Source: Candidatus Agathobaculum intestinipullorum (lineage in GTDB: Bacteria > Bacillota > Clostridia > Oscillospirales > Butyricicoccaceae). Taken from it: 64,000 nt of DNA. Position 1 is the first letter of the stretch, and each line of letters begins with the position of its first letter. The stretch spans positions 43,118-107,117 of the forward strand of contig DWZQ01000029.1 of NCBI GenBank assembly GCA_019117485.1, given 5' to 3'. This document shows, one piece after another, positions 48,917 through 56,803 of this stretch. A program made the position numbers and the translations under genes. Under the pieces are notes generated by a model, which was given only the letters and a program-made list of their open reading frames with translations, did not search any database and was not told the DNA's origin.

Positions 48917-49597
48917 TTACTTTTGCTTGACCGCGCCGTCTTTGATGATGTCCCAGTTCTTTCGCAGGTAGTCGTAGCCTGAGTAGATGGTGACAAGCGT
49001 GATCACCCAGCCGACAAAGTACACGAACGTCGGATAGCCGTCCGTCCCGGTGAGAAACATCACGGTACTGGTCGCACTGAAGCTGCCGTCGGACGACACC
49101 GTCATCGAGTCGAACGCGCCGCTGCCGACTGCACCGATAAAGATATAATACAGATAAATCGCGATGATGCCGCCGATCTGCACGCAGGTCTTGACCTTGC
49201 CGGTCCACGTTGCGGCGAGCACACGGCCCTTGTTCGCCGCAACCACGCGCAGCGAGGTGATGATCAGCTCACGCGCAAGGATGACGCATACCATCCAGCC
49301 CGCCATCGCGCCTTGCTCGGCAAACAGCACGAGCGCCGAGGACACAAGCAGCTTGTCCGCCAACGGGTCGACGAACTTGCCGAAGTCAGTCACCTGATTG
49401 TACTTGCGGGCGACATAGCCGTCGAGAAAGTCCGTGAAACTCGCCACGCAGAACAATACGAGCGCAATGACCGTATTTGTCGGAAAATCCACGATACCGC
49501 GCATATAATCACCCGACAGCATCGGCTGCGACGCGAAATACAGGAAAAACGGGATCATTGCGATACGGGTCAGCGTGATTTTATTGGCTGTTGTCAT
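48917..49597 (-). CDS. pgsA: CDP-diacylglycerol-glycerol-3-phosphate 3-phosphatidyltransferase
   Basis: Membrane enzyme that makes phosphatidylglycerol-phosphate. The CDP-alcohol phosphotransferase motif DFLDGYVARKYNQVTDFGKFVDPLADK matches D-x2-D-G-x2-A-R-x8-G-x3-D-x3-D. About five helices in 226 residues; a hydrophilic loop of some 30 residues (about 160-190, SSDGSFSATST) is an insertion relative to short homologues. It starts three bases after rimO ends and is last in the pepF-rimO-pgsA operon. Confidence 0.95.
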   Translation of the reverse strand: MTTANKITLTRIAMIPFFLYFASQPMLSGDYMRGIVDFPTNTVIALVLFCVASFTDFLDGYVARKYNQVTDFGKFVDPLADKLLVSSALVLFAEQGAMAGWMVCVILARELIITSLRVVAANKGRVLAATWTGKVKTCVQIGGIIAIYLYYIFIGAVGSGAFDSMTVSSDGSFSATSTVMFLTGTDGYPTFVYFVGWVITLVTIYSGYDYLRKNWDIIKDGAVKQK

Positions 49598-49600
49598 TTG

Positions 49601-50932
49601 TTATTCCCCCTTCTGCCGGACGCCGAGCAGGTCAGGCCCAAGGCTTTCGGTGATGCGCACACGCATAAACGCACCCTCCTGCGGCTCGTCGTCGGCTTCA
49701 AAATACACATGGCCGTCGACCTCGACCGAGTCGGCATAGGTGCGGCCAAACCACAATTGCTGTTCGTCATCAAAGCCCTCGCACAGTACGTCCATCGTCT
49801 CGCCGTGGCGCGAGGTGTTGTAATCGTCAAGAACGCCAGACTGCAATTCCTCCACGATCAGGCGGCGCTGCGCCTTGACCTCGGGATCGATCTGATCAGG
49901 CAGCTCGGCGGCTTCGGTGCCCTCCTCGGCCGAAAACTCAAACACGCCGACGCGCTCGATCTGCGTTTCCTGCAAAAAGCTGCACAGCTCTGCAAACTCT
50001 TCCTCGGTCTCGCCCGGCAGGCCGACGATCAGGCTGGTGCGCAGCACCAAGCCCGGAATGCGCTCGCGCAGCTTTGCGATGAGCGCGGCAAACTCTTCCC
50101 CGTCGCCCGGGCGGTGCATCGCACGCAGGATGCGCTTTGACACATGCTGGAGCGGGATGTCCAGATATTTGACGACCTTCGGCTCGGTTGCAATCACATC
50201 AATCAGCTCATCCGTGATCTGGTCGGGGTACAGGTAATGCAGACGTACCCAAGTGAAATCCAACTTGCACAGCGCGCGCAGCAATTCGGGCAGCAGGCGC
50301 TTATGCTCCGGCAGGTCCATACCGTACTTGGTGATGTCCTGGGCAATAACAATCAGTTCCTTGACCCCTGCATCCGCTAATTCCCGCGCTTCTTCGAGCA
50401 ACGCATCCATTTCGCGCGAACGGTACGGCCCGCGCAGCTTGGGGATGATGCAGTAACCGCAACGGTTGGAGCAGCCCTCCGCGATCTTGAAGTACGCGGT
50501 GTAGGGCGGGGTCAGGCGGTCACGGCCGCCCTCGAGCGCCGCCGACGCCATATCGGCCATGTACGCGGCCTTGTGGCCGCCGAGCGCGGCGTTTGCCGCG
50601 TCCACGATGTTTTCATAGCTGCCCGTTCCGCAAATCGCGTCAATCTCGGGCAACTCCTTTTGCATTTCCTCCGCGTAGCGCTGCACAAGGCAGCCGGTCA
50701 CGACCAGACCTTTCATGTTGCCATTCTGCTTATACTGCGCGGTTTCCAAAATGGTCTCGATGGCCTCGCTTTTGGCCGCTTCGATGAAGCCGCAGGTGTT
50801 AACCACACCCACGTCGGCCTCGGCCATGTCCTCGGTAATATCCCAGCCCGCTGCGCGCAGCAAAGCCAGCATGTGCTCGCTGTCCACCAGGTTTTTGGCG
50901 CAGCCGAGCGAGATCAGCCCGATTTTCGGCAT
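49601..50932 (-). CDS. rimO: Ribosomal protein S12 methylthiotransferase RimO
   Basis: Radical SAM enzyme that methylthiolates Asp of ribosomal protein S12. The UPF0004 domain has the three cluster cysteines (LGCAKNLVDSE, NTCGFIEAAKSEA, GCLVQRY), the radical SAM motif is CSNRCGYCIIPKLRGPYRSR, and a TRAM domain ends the 443-residue chain. ATG 50932 is set by GAGGAGAG; the nine preceding codons are ignored. Cotranscribed with pepF and pgsA. Confidence 0.95.
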   Translation of the reverse strand: MPKIGLISLGCAKNLVDSEHMLALLRAAGWDITEDMAEADVGVVNTCGFIEAAKSEAIETILETAQYKQNGNMKGLVVTGCLVQRYAEEMQKELPEIDAICGTGSYENIVDAANAALGGHKAAYMADMASAALEGGRDRLTPPYTAYFKIAEGCSNRCGYCIIPKLRGPYRSREMDALLEEARELADAGVKELIVIAQDITKYGMDLPEHKRLLPELLRALCKLDFTWVRLHYLYPDQITDELIDVIATEPKVVKYLDIPLQHVSKRILRAMHRPGDGEEFAALIAKLRERIPGLVLRTSLIVGLPGETEEEFAELCSFLQETQIERVGVFEFSAEEGTEAAELPDQIDPEVKAQRRLIVEELQSGVLDDYNTSRHGETMDVLCEGFDDEQQLWFGRTYADSVEVDGHVYFEADDEPQEGAFMRVRITESLGPDLLGVRQKGE

Positions 50933-50986
50933 GCGATCTCTCCTCTCCGGTATTTCCATTCATTATACAGGATTTCCCTGTGTTTG

Positions 50987-52786
50987 TCACGCGAGAAGCG
51001 CTTCCATTTCCCCAATGAGCTGGTCAAACAGACGTGTCGCGTCCTCGACCGGGGCGGGACTTGCCATATCCACACCCGCGCCGCGCAAAAGCGAAACCGG
51101 GTCAGCCGAACAGCCGCCCGACAGGAAGCCAATATAGTCGCGCACCGCGCTTTCACCCTCGCGCAAAATGCGGCGCGACAGCGCGATTGCCGCGGCGTAG
51201 CCGGTCGCGTACTGGTAGACATAATAGTCGTAATAGAAATGCGGGATGCGCGCCCACTCGAGTGTAATCTCGTCGTCGACCACCATGTCCGGCCCGAAAT
51301 ACTGCACGTTCAGTTCCTTATACAGCGCGCAAAGCGCTTCGGCGGTCGTACCTTCGCCGCGCTGGGTCATTTCGTTGACGCGCAGCTCAAACTCCGCGAA
51401 CATGGTCTGGCGGTAGAGCGTGCCGCGGAACTGCTCAAGGAAGTGGTTGATGAGATACGCGCGCTGCTTTTTGTCCTCGGTGACGGACAACAGATACTCC
51501 ATCAGCAGCGCTTCGTTGCAGGTCGAGGCAACCTCGGCCACAAAGATCACATAATCCTGATAGGCGGTCGGCTGGTGCTTGTTGGACAAATACGAGTGGA
51601 TAGCGTGCCCCATCTCATGCACGAGCGTGAACACATCGTCCAGCGTCCCCTTGAAGTTCAAAAGCACAAACGGGTGCACCCGCGCGCCCGCTGAATACGC
51701 GCCCGAGCGCTTGCCCTGATTTTCGTATACATCGATCCAGCCGTTCTCGAACCCCTCGCGCAGCAGGTTCAGGTAATCTTCCCCGAGTGGCGCCAGCGCC
51801 TTGAGGGCGATCTCCTTGGCCTCCTCGAACGTGAACTTCATCTCGACGCCCTCGACGACCGGGACATACAGATCGTACATATGAAGTTCATCCACGCCAA
51901 GCGCGCGGCGGCGCAGCGACACATAACGGTGCATCGGCGCGAACGAGCGGTGTACCGCGTCAATCAGGTTGTGGTAAATCGCGGGGTCGACCTCGGTGCC
52001 GTCAAGCGCGGCGGCAAGCGTGGAAGGATACTTGCGGGCATTCGCGAAAAATAGCAGCTGCTTCATCTGCGCGGACAGGATGGAAGCCGCCGTGTTGCGG
52101 AACTGGCCGTAAACCGAATAAAGCGAATCAAACGCAGACTTGCGCAGCGTGCGGTCGTAGGACTGCATCAGCGGGATATAGGTGCCGTGCGTGACCGGGT
52201 GCTTGTTCCCGTCTTTGTCCACCGCGTCCGGGAACTTGAGGTCGGCATCGTTGAGCATCGAGAATACGTCGTCGGGTGCCGCCGCCATCTCCCCTGCGGC
52301 CGCGAGCAGCGCTTCCTCCTTGTCGCTCAGGACGTGCTCCTTCCGGCGGCGCACACGGTCGATGTTCCGCTGATAGAGCTGCAAGCCGGGCGCCGCCTGA
52401 TAAAAGCCCGCGAGCGTATCATCCGCAATCGAGAGCAGCTCGGGTGTCTGGAACGCCGCCGCCGACTGAAGTTCAACCGCCAGCCGCGTCACTTGGCTGA
52501 TCATCTCCTGATAGGCCGCAACACGGGTATCCTCATCGCTTTTACGCTGGGCATAGTGTACGAGTGCGTCAAACGCAAGGCTGATTTCATCGTCGAGACG
52601 GAAGAACGCAAGCAACGTATCCGCGCTTTCACCCAGCCGCCCGCGGAACGCCTGCACGCACGGGATATAATCCTTGGCGGCAGTCAGCGCCGCACGCCAA
52701 TCGTCGTCGGTGGCGAACAGGTCGTGGATCGCCCATTTATCCTGTGCGGCCACGTCCGCGCGCGCGGGGATCTGCATGGTTTCCAT
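50987..52786 (-). CDS. pepF: Oligoendopeptidase F
   Basis: Cytosolic M3 zinc metallopeptidase of 599 residues that trims 7-17-residue peptides. The HExxH site is in FTLVHEMGHAIHSYLSN, with the third ligand Glu in VAEVASTCNEALLMEYLL; GARVHPFVLLNFKGTLDD and the C-terminal YYDYYVYQYATGYAAAIALS are characteristic. AAAGGAAG eight bases before ATG 52786 fixes the start. First gene of the pepF-rimO-pgsA unit with a promoter at 52827-52855. Confidence 0.96.
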   Translation of the reverse strand: METMQIPARADVAAQDKWAIHDLFATDDDWRAALTAAKDYIPCVQAFRGRLGESADTLLAFFRLDDEISLAFDALVHYAQRKSDEDTRVAAYQEMISQVTRLAVELQSAAAFQTPELLSIADDTLAGFYQAAPGLQLYQRNIDRVRRRKEHVLSDKEEALLAAAGEMAAAPDDVFSMLNDADLKFPDAVDKDGNKHPVTHGTYIPLMQSYDRTLRKSAFDSLYSVYGQFRNTAASILSAQMKQLLFFANARKYPSTLAAALDGTEVDPAIYHNLIDAVHRSFAPMHRYVSLRRRALGVDELHMYDLYVPVVEGVEMKFTFEEAKEIALKALAPLGEDYLNLLREGFENGWIDVYENQGKRSGAYSAGARVHPFVLLNFKGTLDDVFTLVHEMGHAIHSYLSNKHQPTAYQDYVIFVAEVASTCNEALLMEYLLSVTEDKKQRAYLINHFLEQFRGTLYRQTMFAEFELRVNEMTQRGEGTTAEALCALYKELNVQYFGPDMVVDDEITLEWARIPHFYYDYYVYQYATGYAAAIALSRRILREGESAVRDYIGFLSGGCSADPVSLLRGAGVDMASPAPVEDATRLFDQLIGEMEALLA

Positions 52787-52826
52787 GGAAAAACTTCCTT
52801 TCCGGTATGAATTTCAATACCTTATT

Positions 52827-52855
52827 ATGATACCCCAACCGCATAGAACATGCAA
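52827..52855 (-). promoter_or_regulatory. Promoter of pepF-rimO-pgsA
   Basis: Minus strand -35 TTGCAT (52850-52855), 17 bp spacer, -10 TATCAT (52827-52832). Confidence 0.6.
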
Positions 52856-53077
52856 GCTTTTCGATAAAAGCATACAGCTTTCATCGAGAAGAACGCACCG
52901 CGATAAACGTGGATGCGTTTAAAAAGAGAGAAAGTTCCGTCATTCGAAACGTTCTCTCTTACCTGTATCAAAAAGCAGGCGCATGTCCTGCCTTTTGATG
53001 AAAAAGCCTGTTTCACAGGCTTTTTCTGTTTTACGTCGCTTCGCTCCAAAATAAAAAGCGTGCATCGCACGCTTTTT
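52856..53077. repeat. Hairpin array between recX and pepF
   Basis: Six inverted repeats in 222 bases: GCTTTT/AAAAGC (52856-52861 with 52866-52871), AACGCA/TGCGTT (52892-52897 with 52914-52919), AAGAGAGAA/TTCTCTCTT (52924-52932 with 52952-52960), ATCAAAAAGCAGG with its near complement (52967-52979 with 52987-52999), AAAAAGCCTG/CAGGCTTTTT (53001-53010 with 53016-53025) and the recX terminator (53053-53077). No coding sequence is seen. Confidence 0.65.
53053..53077 (-). terminator. Terminator of recA-recX
   Basis: AAAAAGCGTGC-ATC-GCACGCTTTTT; the minus strand reads into ATTTT, and the A/T runs make it active on both strands. It touches the recX stop codon. Confidence 0.82.
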
Positions 53078-53548
53078 TTATTCTATTTCGTCCGGGATAC
53101 TCTCGCCATAGGCCGCGAGCGCATCGCGGATGTCATTCCATGCAAAGCCCCGGCGCTGCAAAAACGCAATCGCTTTGTCGATCTCCCTGCGGTCGGAGAC
53201 ATCGCCGCGCAGGCGCTTATCCAGCAGGGCGACGAGCTTCTCGCGGTCGGGCGTGAAACCCGTCAGGGCGGCTTCCGCTGTCTCGCGGTCGACCCCGCGG
53301 CGCGTCAGCTCCTGCCGGATGCGCGCTTCGCCGTAGCCCTTGCGCGCACACGAACGCACCACGCTTTCCGCATAGGCCGTGTCGTCCAGCAGATGCCGCT
53401 CGGTGAGCCACGCGAGCGCATAGTCCGCGGCTTCCTCGTCATGCCCCTTATCCAGCAGCTTGTCGCGCAGGCCCTTTGCGCTCAGCGCGCGGTAGGAAAG
53501 CTGCTTTGCCGCCGCATCCAGCGCCGCGCGGTATTTATCCTCACTCAT
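53078..53548 (-). CDS. recX: Regulatory protein RecX
   Basis: 156-residue modulator that caps RecA filaments. It shows the tandem three-helix repeats of Rec[66 protein letters not shown] and a third repeat ending [18 protein letters not shown]. Its ATG overlaps the recA stop by four bases, so RecA and its regulator are coupled and both belong to the SOS regulon through the recA operator. Confidence 0.95.
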   Translation of the reverse strand: MSEDKYRAALDAAAKQLSYRALSAKGLRDKLLDKGHDEEAADYALAWLTERHLLDDTAYAESVVRSCARKGYGEARIRQELTRRGVDRETAEAALTGFTPDREKLVALLDKRLRGDVSDRREIDKAIAFLQRRGFAWNDIRDALAAYGESIPDEIE

Positions 53549-54717
53549 TCTTCGTCGAGGTCGTCAAAGTCGTCCGCGTCGATCGAAACCGCCTTGGACG
53601 CGCTCATCTTGGGCGCAGCAGGTTTGGCTGCCGGCGCGGCCACAGTCGATGCCGCCGCAGCGGGCGCCGCCTTCGCCGCCTGATGGTCGCGGCGGTTTTC
53701 CTCCTCGACCTTCTGCATGATCTGCTTTTGTACCTCGTCGGCAATGTCCGGATGATCCTTGAAATACTGCTTAGCGGCATCGCGACCCTGTCCCAGACGG
53801 GTCTCACCCATCGAGAACCACGCGCCCGACTTGTTGACCAGCCCGTACTTAACGCCAAGGTCAACCAACTCGCTGGTGCGCGAGATGCCCTCGCCATACA
53901 TGATGTCGAACTCGGCTTCCTTGAACGGCGGCGCGACCTTATTCTTAACCACCTTGACACGCGTATGGCTGCCGACCAGCTCGGTGCCGTTCTTGAGGTG
54001 CTCGACGCGGCGCACATCCAGACGGACGGACGCATAGAACTTGAGCGCGCGGCCGCCGGTCGTAACCTCCGGGCTACCATAGATCACGCCGACCTTTTCG
54101 CGCAGCTGGTTGATGAAAATGGCCACACAGTTGGACTTGGAGATCGAGCCGGCCAGCTTGCGCATTGCCTGGCTCATCATGCGGGCGTGCAGGCCGACAA
54201 ACGAGTCCCCCATCTCGCCCTCAATCTCAGCGCGCGGCGTGAGCGCAGCAACCGAGTCTATGACCACAATGTCGATCGCGCCCGAGCGCACCAGCGCCTC
54301 CGCGATATCCAGACCCTGCTCGCCGGTGTCCGGCTGGGAAACCAACAGACTGTCGATGTCGACGCCGAGCGCCTGCGCATAAACCGGGTCGAGCGCGTGC
54401 TCCGCGTCGATAAACGCGGCGGTGCCGCCCATCTTCTGAGCCTCGGCCACGCAATGCAGCGCAACCGTCGTTTTACCCGAGGACTCCGGCCCGTAGATCT
54501 CGACAATACGGCCGCGCGGCAGGCCGCCGACGCCAAGCGCAAGGTCCAGCCCGATCGAGCCGGTCGGGATATGTTCGATATTCATGCCCGCGTTCTCGCC
54601 CAAGCGCATGACCGAGCCTTTGCCGAACTGCTTTTCGATCTGCCCGAGCGCTGCGGCGAGCGCTTTCTTTTTATCGGCCGCAGGCGCGACCGGTTCCAGC
54701 TGTTTCTTGGTAGCCAT
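53545..54717 (-). CDS. recA: RecA recombinase
   Basis: Strand-exchange ATPase and LexA co-protease. 390 residues: Walker [10 protein letters not shown] (76-84), Walker B VIDSVAAL, loop 1 ([25 protein letters not shown]), loop 2 with [36 protein letters not shown], and an acidic, Ala/Pro-rich C-terminal tail ending [14 protein letters not shown] 54717 follows GGAGGTACGCA; the 46 codons upstream run through the promoter and SOS box and are not used. Transcription from 54749-54777 under LexA. A conjugative element begins a short distance upstream. Confidence 0.98.
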   Translation of the reverse strand: MATKKQLEPVAPAADKKKALAAALGQIEKQFGKGSVMRLGENAGMNIEHIPTGSIGLDLALGVGGLPRGRIVEIYGPESSGKTTVALHCVAEAQKMGGTAAFIDAEHALDPVYAQALGVDIDSLLVSQPDTGEQGLDIAEALVRSGAIDIVVIDSVAALTPRAEIEGEMGDSFVGLHARMMSQAMRKLAGSISKSNCVAIFINQLREKVGVIYGSPEVTTGGRALKFYASVRLDVRRVEHLKNGTELVGSHTRVKVVKNKVAPPFKEAEFDIMYGEGISRTSELVDLGVKYGLVNKSGAWFSMGETRLGQGRDAAKQYFKDHPDIADEVQKQIMQKVEEENRRDHQAAKAAPAAAASTVAAPAAKPAAPKMSASKAVSIDADDFDDLDEE

Positions 54718-54748
54718 TGCGTACCTCCTGCTTTGATTCGATGCGTCC

Positions 54749-54777
54749 ATTATACCAGCATGCGGTTTTGATTGCAA
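54749..54777 (-). promoter_or_regulatory. recA promoter
   Basis: Minus strand -35 TTGCAA (54772-54777), 17 bp spacer, consensus -10 TATAAT (54749-54754). Confidence 0.82.
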
Positions 54778-54786
54778 GTATTTTAT

Positions 54787-54800
54787 CGAAAATTTGTTCG
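54787..54800. promoter_or_regulatory. LexA operator (SOS box) of recA
   Basis: On the minus strand CGAACAAATTTTCG, one base off the CGAACRNRYGTTCG consensus, centred about 20 bp upstream of the -35 box. Confidence 0.7.
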
Positions 54801-54923
54801 ATTTATTTTGGCAGCAAAAATGCCCACCTATAAGCGCGGTGAGATAAGAAAACAAGCAAAAACCCTTATATCATCACGTTTTGAGGACAGCGGGCAAACA
54901 GGTTACAACTGAATAACCGAGCA

Positions 54924-54997
54924 AAAGGGACGTTATCGAAAGATAGCGTCCCTTTCTGCATACCACGCCGCAGCTTAAAAAGTTGTGGCGTTTTTTT
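54924..54997 (+). terminator. Tandem terminators at the island's left side
   Basis: AAAGGGACG/CGTCCCTTT with inner TATC-GAAA-GATA (54924-54955), then a stem with G-T pairs ACGCCGCAGCTT/AAGTTGTGGCGT followed by seven Ts (54965-54997). They shield the ICE genes and the host from read-through. No gene is seen between the recA promoter and 55027. Confidence 0.7.
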
Positions 54998-55026
54998 ATG
55001 CCCGCAGGAAAGGAGGCACAGCCGGA

Positions 55027-55245
55027 ATGTATTTCACAGAGGACGAACAACGGGCGTTTGAACTGCTCATGCAGCAGAAGCCGGGATTTGACCGCTATCA
55101 ATCCGGTTGCGCCAGAAGTGATGAAGATTGCGGGACTTGCCGTTTTTACCGCCCGCATTGGAAATATGAGTTTTGCGTTTTCAAAGAGTGTCCCTACTGC
55201 CCCGGCAAAAGGACGCGGAAAACGTCTGTCTGCATGGACAAATAG
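55027..55245 (+). CDS. Small Cys-rich ICE protein
   Basis: 72-residue protein starting MYFTEDEQRAFELL with seven or more cysteines in the second half (GCARSDEDCGTCRFY, FCVFKECPYCPG), probably a zinc-binding fold. Homologous small proteins precede the replication-initiator gene in Tn1549-like elements as far as I recall; function unknown. The ATG at 55027 has GGAGG about ten bases upstream; the open frame extends 14 codons further without a site. Confidence 0.65.
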   Translation: MYFTEDEQRAFELLMQQKPGFDRYQSGCARSDEDCGTCRFYRPHWKYEFCVFKECPYCPGKRTRKTSVCMDK

Positions 55246-55373
55246 GCGGGTAAAAAGCCTTGCGCCATGCGGCTTTACAGACGCAGAAAACGGCAAAGGC
55301 ATATTGCAATACCTAAACCGCCGAAAACGGCTTTCTAATTATCCACGCAGACCGAGAAAGGAAGTGATGAAAC

Positions 55374-56291
55374 ATGGCAGTTTTCCGAGTGGAACGCAAT
55401 ACGGGATATACCGTTATGAGCAATCACCACTTGCGCAACAAGGAACTTTCCTTAAAGGCAAAGGGCTTGTTGTCGCAAATGCTGTCGTTGCCGGAGGACT
55501 GGGACTATACCCTAAAGGGCTTATCTCACATCAACCGCGAGAAGATCGACGCAATCCGTGAAGCAGTCAAGGAACTTGAAAAGGCCGGATATATTGTTCG
55601 CAGCCGGGAGCGCGACGAGAAAGGACGCTTGCGGGGCGCGGATTACATCATCTATGAGCAGCCACAGCCACCCGATCAGCAGCCACCCGGCGACGGACAG
55701 CCGCCTACATTGGATTTACCTACGTTGGAAAATCCAACATTGGAAAACCCTACGCAGGAAAAGCCTACGTTGGAAAATCCAACGCAATTAAATAAAGATA
55801 TATCAAGTAAAGAACAATCAATTACAGATGTATCAAGTACCCATTCCATTCCTATCCTTTCCCCTAACCCCTCTCCTTTGACGGGTACGGCAGAGCCGGA
55901 ACGGAAAGGAACGGAAGCGAAAAGCCAAAGCGCAGTAGAGATTTATCGGGAGATCATCAAAGACAATATCGAATACAACCACCTCATTCAGAACTGCAAC
56001 ATTGACGCTGACCGTCTGAATGAGATTGTTGACCTCATGCTGGAAACCGTCTGCACAGCGCGGAAGTCAATCCGTATTGCCGGGGACGATTATCCCGCCG
56101 AGTTAGTGAAATCAAAGTTTTTGAAGCTGAACAGCAGTCATATTGAGTTTGTTTTGGACTGCATGAGGGAGAACACAACCAAAGTACGCAATATCAAGCA
56201 GTATCTAAAAGCGGTGCTGTTCAATGCGCCGAGTACCATTGACAGCTACTATACCGCCCTTGTCAATCACGATCTTTACGGCGGCGAATGA
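55374..56291 (+). CDS. DUF6017 / replication initiator A-like protein of an ICE
   Basis: 305 residues. The N-terminal winged helix (1-75: RVERNTGYTVMSNHHLRNKELSLKAKGLLSQMLSLPEDWDYTLKGL) is the RepA_N/helix-turn-helix type; the middle is a low-complexity linker made of Pro/Gln and five-residue PT(L/Q)E(N/K) repeats; the C-terminal DUF6017 domain (about 185-305) has IYREIIKDNIEYNHLIQ and IKQYLKAVLFNAPSTI. Such proteins are thought to start or control ICE replication. GGAAGTGATGAAAC precedes the ATG. PcfB follows after 38 bases. Confidence 0.82.
   Translation: MAVFRVERNTGYTVMSNHHLRNKELSLKAKGLLSQMLSLPEDWDYTLKGLSHINREKIDAIREAVKELEKAGYIVRSRERDEKGRLRGADYIIYEQPQPPDQQPPGDGQPPTLDLPTLENPTLENPTQEKPTLENPTQLNKDISSKEQSITDVSSTHSIPILSPNPSPLTGTAEPERKGTEAKSQSAVEIYREIIKDNIEYNHLIQNCNIDADRLNEIVDLMLETVCTARKSIRIAGDDYPAELVKSKFLKLNSSHIEFVLDCMRENTTKVRNIKQYLKAVLFNAPSTIDSYYTALVNHDLYGGE
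55704..55793 (+). repeat. Six 15 bp coding repeats in the DUF6017 gene
   Basis: Units of 15 bp with core CCTACGTTGGAAAAT (55704-55718, 55719-55733, 55734-55748, 55749-55763, 55764-55778, 55779-55793) encode PTLDL, PTLEN, PTLEN, PTQEK, PTLEN and PTQLN. Units 2 and 5 are identical, which suggests recent repeat-number change. Confidence 0.85.
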
Positions 56292-56329
56292 GCATAGCCG
56301 CAGTTTACCGGGAAAGGAGTTGAGATACC

Positions 56330-56803
56330 TTGCAGGAGGAAGTAACCCAAAAAACGATTGCCCTCTATGTCAAAGTGGGAAAAGGCGCGGCGAAGCTGAC
56401 CGAACAGGCGTTGCAGAAAGCAATCAAGAAGTTTTTGGAGCAGAAAGGCAAAGCCCCGCATGGGAAACAGACCATGCGGCAGCTTATGAAGCAAAACGCG
56501 GGCGTTTCCAACATTGAGATCACCGACAGCAATATCAAAGCCTTTGAGAGTACGGCGAAAAAGTACAACATAGATTTTTCGCTGAAAAAGGTTAAGGGGG
56601 AACAGACCCGTTACCTTGTGTTTTTCAAAGGCCGGGACGCAGATGTTATGACCGCCGCTTTTCAAGAGTTTTCCGCAAAGAAGCTGAACAGGGACAAAAA
56701 GCCCTCTATCCGCAAAGCCCTTGCAGCGGCAAAGGACAAGGCGAAGCAGCTTAACGCCGTCCGCGACAAGGTAAAGAAAATCGACAGGGGGCGCGAGATA
56801 TGA
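56330..56803 (+). CDS. pcfB: PcfB family conjugation protein
   Basis: 157-residue PcfB-like accessory factor thought to work with the coupling protein and relaxase at the start of transfer. Family pattern: TQKTIALYVKVGKGAAKLTEQALQKAIKKFLEQK, GKQTMRQLMKQNAGVSNIEI and a basic C-terminus (KPSIRKALAAAKDKAKQ). A TTG start (56330) with AAGGAG ten bases upstream is used; no ATG lies near. The stop overlaps the virD4 start by four bases. Confidence 0.9.
   Translation: MQEEVTQKTIALYVKVGKGAAKLTEQALQKAIKKFLEQKGKAPHGKQTMRQLMKQNAGVSNIEITDSNIKAFESTAKKYNIDFSLKKVKGEQTRYLVFFKGRDADVMTAAFQEFSAKKLNRDKKPSIRKALAAAKDKAKQLNAVRDKVKKIDRGREI

Noticed and set aside
54874..55302. A minus-strand 142-codon frame at the island's left side
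   Set aside because: It is antisense to the small Cys-rich ICE gene and crosses two terminators, with no ribosome binding site.
55704..55793. CRISPR-like direct repeats
   Set aside because: The 15 bp units are contiguous, in frame and inside a coding gene, so they are a peptide repeat.
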